From assembly GCA_036897485.1 (NCBI GenBank), contig JAYMTF010001165.1:1-25731 (forward strand): 25,731 bases of DNA, read 5' to 3'. The position numbers were made by a program, and so were the translations under genes. A model generated the notes under the pieces. The model was not told the DNA's origin. It ran no database searches and was given only the letters and a program-made list of their open reading frames with translations. Position 1 is the first letter of the stretch. Every line of letters begins with the position of its first letter. The DNA is from Pelargonium nanum. Its lineage: Eukaryota; Streptophyta; Magnoliopsida; Geraniales; Geraniaceae. Positions 9,580-19,900 of the stretch are shown here, one piece after another.

Positions 9580-10919
9580 TGATTTTCATAAAAGTAAGCT
9601 TCGTTAATTAAGAGCATTTGTGTCAAAAGTAAATATGGTGTTCAAGCGCCTGTTTGACCTGGGTCAAAGCAATCGCACGAGGGTCGCTTGTCGCCTTTTC
9701 CACGTAAGCAAATATGTCTAGCTTAAGTGTCCAAGTATAAAGTCCCATTTTCTAATGTCCAATGTTCTCACTCAAATTCAAGGTAATCTGGTTGTCGCGA
9801 ACCTGTGATTAGTGTTAAGACAACACACCAAAGAACGAAGTACCCGGGGTGGTGTTTCCGGGATGCCATCTTAGGAGTGAGAGTAAGTCTCTACCGGAAT
9901 ACACGAATGCTCTTGAGAGCTTTTTAAAGAGAGAAATCTAGAGAGATAAGTGAAATCTCAAGATTATGAGAATACAAGATCCTCATCTCTTACTAAGAGG
10001 AGAGGGGTATTTATACTTTTCTACCAACTAGTGCCACATGTTAGTGTGTGATTGGTTGTTAAAGGTGTGGAGCCCATTTGGGCCCATTGGTGATTTGGGT
10101 CTCCTACTCCATAGATGCGTTGCTCGTGTGTACCAGGTGTGTCGCAGGTCCTCGTACGTCTCTCACGTGCTGGGGTAGCTCGTCGGAGCCCGTTGGAGCC
10201 TCTACCACGCGGTGTAGCATCTTGGAGGTTCGGGACTGTTGATGTTGTTGTAACTTGTTGGATCATCTCAAAGTTGGTTTGATGAGGCGATGACCTTGCG
10301 AGAGCCTTATAGAAGTATTTCGAGTCATTGAGTGACGTTTAGGGTTGAAGAGAATAGATCGATGAGTGCCGGGAGCATTTAACTTGATAGTTGGGCTGGA
10401 ATGTACCCATGTCGCGGCATGCGTTCCTTTCCCGCGGGGAGCGCATACCTCGCGGGGAGTTCAAGCTTCAAAGTGAGTTACCATGATGCAATTGTTGTGT
10501 TTCCCATAGCCTTGGGGGCCTCTTTCTCGCCGGGAAGCTCTTGATGTTCTTGCTTCATCCGGGAAGCTCGCGCTTCGCGTGTTGCAAATGGGAGTTCTTG
10601 TGGTTCTCGCTTCGTCTGAGAAGCTCGTGTTTCGTGTGGCACAAAGGGTAGCTCTTGCGGCTCCCGTATACATGGATAACAATTAGAATAATTTTAGAGC
10701 ATTTCAGTTACGATTGGGCCTTCGTGTGTTCCCTCTTGTGCCGGATCATCTTGGGGGTGTTTGGGGACTTTCAGCGAGTGAAATAATTGCCTTGGGGTTG
10801 TCTAGGTCTCGGTTCGGGCGCTGAATTTTGGGGTTAAGCCGGGTTTCTTGAGTGGCATCATGGTCGCCATGTGTTGCTATGTCATTCGTCTAGGACTTAT
10901 GATTTTTCGGGTAACATCA
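9580..10919 (-). mobile_element. Long LTR, copy B (solo)
   Basis: The copy starts TGATTTTCAT and ends GTAACATCA on the plus strand, so it has TG and CA termini. On the minus strand it reads TGATGTTACCCG, then a TATA box (TATAAATA, 10015 to 10008) followed by the R/U5 zone with CACCCCGGGTACTTCGTTCT and TTTGGTGTGTTG. Copy C repeats these features in the same order, including CCAATCA upstream of the TATA box. No primer-binding site, gag or pol is attached, so it looks like a solo LTR of about 1.34 kb. The flanking 5-mers (TTTTG left, GTGAT right) do not match, so its exact history is unclear. Confidence 0.6.
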
Positions 10920-10920
10920 G

Positions 10921-12610
10921 TGATTTTCATGTGACTTGTTTTACCAAAACATCATTTATGTGCATGTTTTGACTAGGTCAACGCAAACACACTAGTAGTG
11001 TATGTCTTCTTGTCCACATAAGCAAAGGTGTCTAGCCTAAGTGTTCAAGTCTTAGTCACATTCTCTTAAGTCTCAATATATATTCTCTTTCCTAGTAAGG
11101 GTGTCTAGTCTTCACGTCTATGTGATCTGTGTGAAGACAACACACCAAAGAACGAAGTACTCGGGTGGTGTTTTCGGGACAACGCCTCCGGCATGTGAGT
11201 AAGTCATTATAGGAAACAAGAGAGCTCTATAGAGCTTTTCTAGAGAGAGAAAGCTAGAGAGATAAGCAAATGTGAGAAATGAAATTGGGATCCTCTTCTT
11301 TACCAAGAGGGGTGTATTTATAGGCTCTTACCACCTTTTGACACATGTTAGTATTTGATTGGTTGTTGAAGATGTGAGGCCCATCTAGGCCCATTTGGCC
11401 TTTCAAGCCCACTTTGGCCCATTGAGCCCATCAAGCCCTTTTGTGATGTTGGGCCTCTATTCCTCCGGACGCGTTGCTCATGCATGCCAGGGAGGTTAGT
11501 GTGTCCCATACGCTTCTCACGTGATGAGATGACTCGTCGAATCCTTTGTAAGCCTCTGTCTCGCGGGACAACGTCATGAGCGTTTGAGAGTGTTGATGTC
11601 ATGGTGACTTGTTGGTGCACCTTCTTGAAAGTGTCTTGGTGAGGTTTCGGCCTTGTGATAACCTTGTGGAAGGATGTTGGTTCGTCATATGTCATCTTCG
11701 GTTGATGGGGACCGACGAGCACGCTTCGGAGTGCACGAAACGTGTGTGTTGCGCTGAGGAGCTTGGATGCCGCGACATTAGTGTCACATGCCGCGACATG
11801 GGGCCGTCTAGAACCGTTTTGGCCTGCTCTTCGCGGAGAGGTTGCGCTCTGCGGGAGAGGCTGCGCTTCGCGGGGGATCATCATGTTACACTTAGTGTAT
11901 TTTCCATAGTATTGGGAGTCACTTTACCATGGGAAGCTCTTTGGTTTCTTCGTTTCGTCTGAGGAAGATCATGCTCCGCGATGAGTCTTTGCTTCGTAGG
12001 AAGTTTATGCTCCGGCGGGAGGTCACGCTTCGTAGGAGGCTAGACTTCGCGTTAGGAAGAGGGAAGCTTCCATAGTTCCCAAGTATGGAGAAACACAACA
12101 CAATTGTGAGAGCTTCTTGTCCATGCTTGGTCTATTAGAGTGGGGGATGCACTGCTAGGAAAGCTGGTCATGGAGGAGGGGACAAGGACACTAGTCGCGG
12201 AGAAGGACAATGAGACGTCCGGTCACAGAAGGGGAATGCATGGATGCCGCAGAATTAGCATGTCGTGTCACGACATGGGTCTTGGACAAGGCCTGCTTGT
12301 CCGACGGGACAAGCAACTCTTGTCCAGCGGGAAAAGCACCGATGTCGCGGTATTGACTGCTTGTGTCGCGGCATTGGCTCAATGTCGAGCTATTTTCTTC
12401 TTTTGTGGCCTTTTGGAGTTTCTGCTTGCTTTGGTTTTCCTCGAGAAAGTTTTGGAACTTCGTATGAGTGATCTCATGGCCTTAAGACCTTCCAGATCTT
12501 GGGTCAAGCGTGATCGCGTAGAGCTGAACTGGGTTGCTTACGTGGCGTTGAGGTGGCCACGTGTCACCATATCATTCGTTCTGAGACTTATGATTGTTTG
12601 GGTAGCATCA
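10921..12610 (-). mobile_element. Long LTR, copy C (solo), in tandem with copy B
   Basis: This 1.69-kb copy begins TGATTTTCATG one base after copy B ends and finishes GGTAGCATCA. Shared landmarks with copy B are TATAAATA (minus strand, 11322 to 11315), the 'acaacacaccaaagaacgaagta' block near 11139-11161, the run of 'gagagagaaagctagagagataag', and 'atttgattggttgtt' just beyond the TATA box. The extra length lies in the U3 part (about 11700-12500), which contains several CGCGACAT-type short repeats. Flanking 5-mers are ATCAG and ATCAT, a near match. Large frames here (for example 11348-11884 minus, 12140-12622 plus) have no protein resemblance and are treated as non-coding. Confidence 0.6.
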
Positions 12611-12639
12611 ATCATAAATTAATTTTTGTTTATTGATTT

Positions 12640-13180
12640 TATTAGTTTTTCTTATAGAATCTGCCTACTAAACGATACATAGCAAAGGATGGAGGCGAGC
12701 TCCGGATCTATTGAGTCTCCGTCGAGCTCCGGTGATGCAGACCTGCCGAGCTCCGCCGAGCTACACAGCTCAGCAAGCTTCAACGGCTGTGGAGGGCGGA
12801 CTGGCGGCCGAGAGTGGTGGTGGTGAGTAAGAAGAGGGTGTGATTGAATGAATTAAAAAAAATTGAAGGGTAAAATCGTAAATTCATATAATTTAATTAA
12901 TTTTGAACCAATGATGAATTGACACGTGTTTCATTTGATCGATTCCCACTCAATTTAATTAAACTAACATTTAAAATGCCACGTCAGCGACACGTCACCC
13001 AAATTGAAATGTCACGTATGCGTCACGTCACCTAACTAACGGTTCCATTAGGTCAAATTAACGGTGGGACCCGTGTGACCTATTTTTCTTTAAAACGGGG
13101 ACTGCTGTGGCTTTTTTTTAGTAGGGGACCTGACTGGTGAGTTTTCAATAGGTGGGGGGTCTTCAAGGTTTTAAACCCTA
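12640..13180. mobile_element. Right arm of a third Mutator-like element, truncated
   Basis: The reverse complement of about 13180-13020 reads CCTTGAAGACCCCCCACC, then CAGTCAGGTCCCCTACT, an A run, CCCCGTTTTAAAG and CCGTTAATTTGACC. This 'remark-by-remark' composition (short phrases of a long terminal repeat ending near CCGTTAGTTAGG) is typical of plant MULE arms. A GC-rich interior (GAGCTCCG repeated at about 12695-12770) lies on its left. No left arm is found; the LTR ending at 12610 may have replaced it. Confidence 0.4.
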
Positions 13181-13221
13181 ATGTTTATTATATGGTTATT
13201 ATAATGTCTATAAACATAAGT

Positions 13222-15060
13222 GTTTTTTTCTTTCTTTCAAGAATACGTCCTTTTTTACAGGAAATAATACTTTATTTCACTAAGCAGAAAAGCTCGAAGG
13301 CAGTACAAAGCAAATAAACGAGATAAAACTATAAAATAAATCGAACCTAACAAACCAGACTGAAAATAAAAATAACCTAAAACCAAAAGGGAACCCAACT
13401 CCAGAGAACTAACCCTTATCTCGAAGCTATCGAATCCATTAAGAATGGATACCGATAAAATAAACAAATCAGGGGCACCGGGAAAAATCTCCCCCCCCAA
13501 TCTGCAGAACCAACACCACCTCTCCTACTTCGAACCCCAATTGGATCGGAACACCTCTCTTCCGGCTTCTCCGTGACCCGAACCCATCACGAAGGCCTAC
13601 TCCTAAAAGCTTCACGGATTTTGGAGAGCCTGGAGTACTAGGTTCGCCTCCAGCACGTTTTTTGCCCGTTCAACCTCATTCGGTCCCTCCACTCCAGCTT
13701 CTTCCATAATCAAATCTCTTTTCCTTTTGAAAACTGTCACCACCTTCTGCCCAGTTTCTTGTGCATCTTGGGTTGTTGGCGTAACCGGCTCCACGATCAC
13801 CTCCTCAGTCATCTCCCACTGCTGCTCTAAACCTGTTCGTATCCATTGTGCTCCAATATTTGATCTTCTTCCCTTTGGCGCCACTAGTAAGGCTCCAAAC
13901 GCCCTCTCAACGCCCGGGTCTTCAGTTGCACGCAGTCTCTTGCAGTCATTTTCCACATGTCCTAGACGGCCACAATAATAACAAAATATAGGAACTTTCT
14001 CATATTGAAAGAAAACAATATGACTACCTGTATTTGCTATTTTCATCCTTGCTTTTCTTCTCAAAGGACCCCTGGTATCAAACCGGACTCGGATACGTGC
14101 AAATGACCCCCATCCTCCTCTGAAATTTAAAGGATTTGTCTCCACAAATTTACCAATCGCATTTCCCAAATCAATACAAACTCGTTCTGAAACATAATTC
14201 ATGGGATTCCTCTCGCCTGGATCCACATGTCTACCATATTCAGCTCTATGCTATATGGGTTGTCTCCGGTTCTCAGTCATTCCAACAACAACACCTTGCC
14301 ATTATACGTCCATGGCCCCTGCGACTCAACCTTCGATGCATCATTTTCTTCATAAAACTCAAATAAGTATCGAGTTTTCTTTATTGGACTCGGAGACGAA
14401 TCAAAAAGTTCCTTCATGGTCACTCCCTTCTTAGGCCTTCATAGCCAAGCCATCATTTGCTGCTTATTGAGGAAGTTAACTGGTGCTTCGGTTAGAAATC
14501 TGCCCACAAAATTTATGACCACTCCCGTTCCGTTCGCTACCAGAGCCTCGCCCGAGTTTTATTTGATGACAACCAGGTCGTCATCCACTTCCATGGCCTG
14601 CACACCCCTCACAATGTCCTCCATTGCCACCGCCGCCGATGACCCTGTACCCGATCCTTCTCCACCTCCCGGCACCTGGATCCTCCCTCTCCCACTTCCC
14701 GTCTCCACCGACCCGCTCCCCACCCTACTGTTATACCCCAACTCCCCCGAACTCCCTATAAATCCCGACCCCCTCCGGCTTCCGCCACCACCAACCACCC
14801 TCTCTCCCGCTCCGTCCCCTCCCATGGCTGCCATTGATACCGAGCTGCTTAACACCTCAAAACCACAAAAGCCCAGACCCAAAAACTATGCGTATTTTGG
14901 TGTTCTCTTTTGCTTCCCATGCCTGCACACCTGTTCCTCTTATAGTAGTTGTCATCTTGCTTGACTAACCCTAGCCGCCGCCGCACCTGCCACCTTAGCG
15001 AAACCCTAGTTTGGACTCTCACAAGAGAGAGAAGAGGCCACCCGTTAACCTTTATTTTTA
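13222..15060 (-). mobile_element. Internally deleted LINE (L1-type)
   Basis: The minus strand carries a broken LINE ORF1 (separate entry). Beyond its stop at 13612 there is only about 390 bp, ending in an A-rich tail (T-rich on the plus strand, about 13222-13256) preceded by AATAAAGTATTATTTCCTGT. Endonuclease and reverse transcriptase (ORF2), which in plant L1 elements occupy several kilobases, are missing, so the element has lost its middle. The last part of the tail resembles the tail of the retroposed sequence at 19191-20039. The 5' limit near 15060 is an estimate and no target duplication was found. Confidence 0.6.
13612..14882 (-). pseudogene. LINE ORF1 pseudogene (DUF4283 and zinc knuckle)
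   Basis: Reading down the minus strand, an Ala/Gly-rich N-terminal part precedes EDIVRGVQAMEVDDDLVVIK, then a DUF4283-like region with GVVINFVGRFLTEAPVNF, KGVTMKELF, YLFEFYEENDASKV and GPWTYNGKVLLLE. After a frame change near 14220 the frame continues with ERVCIDLGNAIGKFVE, FARIRVRFDTRGPLRRK and a zinc knuckle FCYYCGRLGHVENDC (CX2CX4HX4C, about 13952-13996), ending at 13612. In-frame stops interrupt the first part near 14562, 14435 and 14265. This layout is that of plant L1 ORF1 nucleic-acid-binding proteins. At least three stops and a frameshift make it non-functional, although the 204-codon downstream frame is intact. Confidence 0.75.
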
Positions 15061-15119
15061 TTTTAAAAATACAATTTCTACTCATGCACACAAAAAATAT
15101 AAAAATTGGATTGAAGTTC

Positions 15120-15655
15120 GGTGCTACATTTTTAGTTCAGGTATTTTCATTATTATTTTTTTAAACTCAAAATGAGTTTTTTGTATATGTTTAGGGAAAG
15201 AAAACAAAGAATTGAAGACAAATTAGTAACAAGTGAGCGTTTCTCTTCGTACCTTCATGGGCATGTAGTGTAAAAAACTTAAATAATTTTAATTAACATA
15301 TTATTAGTAAATTATTGATAATTCGTACATAACTAACTTTTTCAACTAAGAGACTATGCCACTTCTTTCAACACAATATTTTAAGTAAAATAAGACACCC
15401 ATTTAAAGCCGGGAAGAGTATTACTTACTCAAAAATGTAAAATTTTGATTAATTTAGTATAAAATTATTTTGAATAGTCCATTAATGCCATGATCAGACA
15501 AGTAGTTAAATTCAGTTAGGAAAAACATTAAAATCTACAAAATAATCATAAGTTTACTTGACGAATGACTGTGTGACACACAACACTAAAGCGTCACTTC
15601 AATTCCACCTCAAGATTATGAAAACATGACTTCGCATACTTGCTCATAAAATGTG
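15120..15655. other. AT-rich interval without a recognised feature
   Basis: No frame of useful length, splice pattern, inverted or terminal repeat could be recognised between the LINE and the next LTR. Confidence 0.4.
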
Positions 15656-15659
15656 AATT

Positions 15660-16520
15660 TAAGGTTGGCGCCCAATGCGCGCGACCATCGGTCGGGTGCC
15701 AAGTCTATCGACCATGTTTAACTCCATTGGTCGTACCAAAGTCCTGTCACGCTTAAGTCTATTGGTCATGCCCGCGACCATTGACGACCGTCTAAGACCA
15801 TTTGCATGCTCAAAATGATGGGGTGCAAGACCAAAACCATATATAAACATGCCTCCTCAAGTCATAACGGGGGCTTCTCATGTCGCTAAATTAGTACAAC
15901 GACAATATATAAGTCTCGAGACTGTAGAACACTACTTCGAGAAGAGGCTTCTAGAGGCCTCGGCGTTCGCCTCGACACACGAGAAGCGTATTAGGACACT
16001 CCAACTCGCCCGACACATGTGTACGGAAGTGGAACGCCCGAGAAGCAAGAGCCCAAACCACAAAGTGGCCTCTGAAGTGGACTTCACCTCATCATTGACC
16101 AATCACGTGTCGACATGTTGCGAAGATTGGGTGTTAGTATAAATATCATCCTTTGGTAAGATGATATGATCTTCATTCTCTCACCAATTACTCTCTCTGC
16201 TTTCTCTCTCTAAAAAATGCGCTGAGAGCCTCTTATGATTCCGACCAAGATCTTACCCTCACGCCCAAGACAGCGTTCCAGAACGACATCTGAAGGCTTC
16301 GTTCTTTGGTGTGTTGGCTCGCATAGAACACAAATTCAAGACACCACCGCCAACGTACACTTGACATTGGATATCGATAATGGACAATGGGATATTAAAC
16401 TTAGAGAATAACACTTAGAAAAAATACATTAACACATTGACAATAGGATAAACAATCTAGTTTTTTTGCGTTGACCAGTTCAACAAGCACACCAGTTAGA
16501 TTCATTTTCGGGAATGACTT
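15660..16520 (+). mobile_element. Long LTR, copy D, opposite orientation
   Basis: On the plus strand this copy has CCAATCACGTGTC, then TATAAATA (16138-16145), TTTGGTAAGATGATATGATC, CT-rich runs, GCTTCGTTCTTTGGTGTGTT (about 16297-16316) and GCGTTGACCAGTTCAACAAG (near 16470). The reverse complement of copies B and C shows the same order of landmarks, so it is a diverged member of the same LTR family. The outer limits are uncertain because the TG and CA ends cannot be matched. A 97-codon frame at 15849-16142 upstream of the TATA box has no protein resemblance and is probably not coding. Confidence 0.5.
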
Positions 16521-16699
16521 AACAACCATCGTTTCAAGCCTTGTACGACAACCAACCATGACCTCCTGCGACTACTATCCACCAAAGCCCGATCACACTT
16601 ATCCCCGCAGAGACTAAAGCCCCCCAACGGAAGACAAATCTTTAATCCCTAGCATCAGGAGCGGACAGGAACTCGCACCACCTTTAAAGGACTATAGTC

Positions 16700-16989
16700 A
16701 CACTTGTTACCGCTAAATTTCATTTCAATTGTGTTATAAATTAGAGAAAAAGAATCTCAGCCAATAAATTCACAATGAGGTGATGTCACATCATAGAAAT
16801 TATGTATCAAACATAATTTTCTAAGACGAATATCTAACTCAACTCAAGTACACAACTTCACAGGCTAGTTTAAGAATTTAACAAGATTTTGGTTGGGTTG
16901 GGCTTGAGCCCAATTTGTTGGTAATAGTACTTGTACGCGATTAAAACAATGAACCAGCCACCAACGGAAGATCGATCGACCGACCGACC
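16700..16989 (+). promoter_or_regulatory. Upstream region of COQ3
   Basis: About 290 bp separate the last recognisable transposon sequence from the COQ3 start codon. No clear TATA box is seen close to the ATG, as is common for plant housekeeping genes. The run immediately before the start, GATCGATCGACCGACCGACC, is a short GATC/GACC tandem. The start lies in the favourable context GACCATGGC. Confidence 0.3.
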
Positions 16990-19900
16990 ATGGCAATGGC
17001 GGCTTCCAAGCTCTTGAGCCGTCTTCGAACTCCGTCTCGCTCACCACGATCTCTCCTCACCACCACCAGCCTCTTCTCCACCGCCGTCTCATCTCCACCG
17101 CCGCTCCAAACACCTCCTCTATCTCCCGAAGCACCCGCCAAGCCCTCCGCTTCTTCGTCTCTCAAGGAGCTCGAGCTTGCCAAATTCGCCGCCATTGCTG
17201 ACTCCTGGTGAGCTATATACGATCTTTAGTGTGGGTCGGCTTTGTTGGTGGTTACAATCGGGAAATTCAATTAGAATTTCTATTTTTTTCAATATGCTGA
17301 ATTGCAATCCATGTACCTTGAATGCTACTAAAACAAAAAGTTTCACTTCAAGGCTCAAGCAATGACCTTTAGAGCTCCATTATTTCATATATGTTTCTAT
17401 GTTAGAGTATAAAACTAATATTGGGCCTTTAACTATTAGTTTAACTTTTAGTTGAGTTTACATGGTGACAAAAGTCCCGAGTTCGAATCCTAGCATCACC
17501 CGTAATAAATTTCAGCGCAAGACAAGAAGTGGATCTGTGCATGGGTCACACCAATACGCGGGGAACACAACTTTAGAGATTACAAGATGTATGCTTTTTT
17601 AACCCTTTATATTAACAAGTTATTTTTTGAGTACAAAGCGAAATGGGCTTGCACGTGAGGGGAGTATAAAATTAATATTTGGCCTTCAACTATTAGCTTA
17701 AGCTTTTAGCTGAGTTGGTTCCTTACATTCTATGATGTGTTTTATTTTCTTGAACTTGAACTGGGTTTTTAGCGTTACAGCTTTGCATTTAACATTTTGT
17801 GTCTGTATGCTACTACTAATTTACCTCAATATTTAGATTAAGCACTTATTGGCTGTGTCATGTGAACCTTGTTTTGTGTTATGGTTAGGTGGGATTCTCA
17901 AGGGCCATTTAAACCGTTGCACAACATGAATCCTACAAGACTAGCATTCATCCGCTCTACTCTTTGTCGGCATTTCAGGTACATTACACTATTTACTTAT
18001 TGTTAGAGTATAAAACTAATATTGGGCATTCAACTGTCAACTTAAGCTTTAGTTAAGTTGGTTTGTTACATGATATCAGAGCGAGCGTTGGTGACTAAAA
18101 GTCCCGAGTTCAAATCCTGCCACCACCCATAGCAAAAATGGGCAGTATAAAACTAATATTGGGCTAGCACAAGGCAAGAAATGGACTTGTGCATGGGCCA
18201 CGTGCAAAGCAATAACAGGCTTGCACGTGAGGGGGCGTGTTAGAGTATAAAACTAATATTGAGCCTTCAACTATCAGCTTAAGGTTTAGTTGAGTAGGTT
18301 TTTTACACTTCTAACTTTATGCTGACACCTTCTTTTGCATGGCATTAGTTTTGGAGTCAGTATCTCATTTCTTGGATCATTATGTATATGTTTCCGTTTC
18401 CCAGCCGAAGCTCTTTAAGAATCTATGACATTACTCTAAAGTTGTTGGGTTTGTTGGAATTGTCCTTGTTCAATTTTCTCTGTCCTGAAAATGCATTGTG
18501 TTAATGGACTCAGTTTTAAGCAGCATAAGTACTTTGCCTTGGATTTACTACTAAAAGGATGCTTAATAGTTGGTATAATAAACACCCTCATATGCTAGTT
18601 TACTTGATTAGAAGGATTGCAATAATGCTTGATATGATTAAACTATATATGAAATATTTAAGATAGCAAGACTAACTTTAGATTTTTATGATCCTCGGAA
18701 ACTTTTTGTCTCCAAACAGTCATAGTGCTTTACTGGATATATTGCAGCAATGAAAGAAAATGCTATTGTTCAACAATTGTGATTTTGTGTCGAACAATCA
18801 ACGATTAGTATGAAGTATCAAACTTGTATTTGTTAAATTCCTAAAACCATGTGAAACATGGTAACCATCTGCTGGAAACGTCTACTTGTATTAACTTATG
18901 CTTCAAATTTATATGCACTAAAACTTGGTTTTGATTTTTTTTTTTTTTTGAGTTTTTAATCCTTCAACCCTGGGGTTCAGTTGGATCTGTTGCTATCTAC
19001 ATTTCTTATGGCTAATCAGATTAATAGTACCAATATACTTTCTTGATTTTGTGCTCTCCAATTCTGATCAGCTTTTCCTGTTTCAGGAAAGACTCAAACT
19101 CTTCTAGGCCTTTTGAAGGACTAAAAATCGTGGATGTTGGCTGTGGAGGTGGAATTCTTTCGGAGGTACAGTTACCTGTTTTCTGTTGTTGTTGTTTTTT
19201 TTTTTCTTTTGTGATAGGCAAACGGTACTTTATTCATTAATCTATTAGGAAGAAAAAAGTACAAGTGAAGGAGCAATAAATAACTCCAATGAAAATGAAA
19301 AAGAATACAAACTTGAAAACATGCCCAAATTGAAAGCACCATAAGTGTCTTGGAAAAACACCCATAGTTGATGATAATAATTATGATTTGGGAGAAAATG
19401 TGAGATTCCCAAAATTAAATCATAAATGAGAGTTAGTTCCCGAGAATTTGAATAGCAACCCAAAAGTCACCGGATGGGGATGCCGGAGATGTTGGCCGGA
19501 GCTTCCGTGGAGATGCCGGAAAGAGAGCATAACTTGATTCTTGATGAAGACAACTTGACATGGAGACCACCGGTGTTGATGATGCCATGCAATGAGCGCC
19601 ATCTTGACAATCGACAATAACAAACTCGCCGAGTTGAAACATAAAAAAGCCAAAGCTATTTCAAAGATTGAAGTTGATGATGAACATCAAGGGCGACCAT
19701 GGAAGGTCTGATGGAGGCAGATGAGCAACGGCCTAGGAGCAGTGCATAAACATACGTCCGTTGACAGGTTGCCTGGACTGTAAACTTGCTAACTGAAACC
19801 GTCGAAGAAGTAGACGACTGTTGAAGAGCTAATGAAGCTTAAACTTGATGATGAGAGCTGCTGAAATTGCAAATGGTGTTTTGCCTTTGATGGAAGCTTG

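Noticed and set aside
11348-11884. 178-codon open frame on the minus strand
   Set aside because: It lies inside long LTR copy C, its translation has no recognised domain, and the matching part of copy B is not open in the same way.
12140-12622. 160-codon open frame on the plus strand
   Set aside because: It runs through the U3 end of LTR copy C to the LTR terminus and beyond; no protein resemblance, so a chance frame in GC-richer repeat DNA.
13612-14226. Intact 204-codon zinc-knuckle protein as a host gene
   Set aside because: The upstream part of the same domain continues in another frame with stops, and the arrangement is that of a LINE ORF1, so it is a remnant.
14416-14964. 182-codon proline/serine-rich frame on the plus strand
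   Set aside because: It is antisense to the Gly-rich start of the LINE ORF1; the Pro-rich product is the reverse reading of Gly-rich codons.
19433-19653. Overlapping 69- and 77-codon frames on the minus strand
   Set aside because: They lie within the retroposed intron insertion and show no known protein domain; two frames open at once suggests chance.
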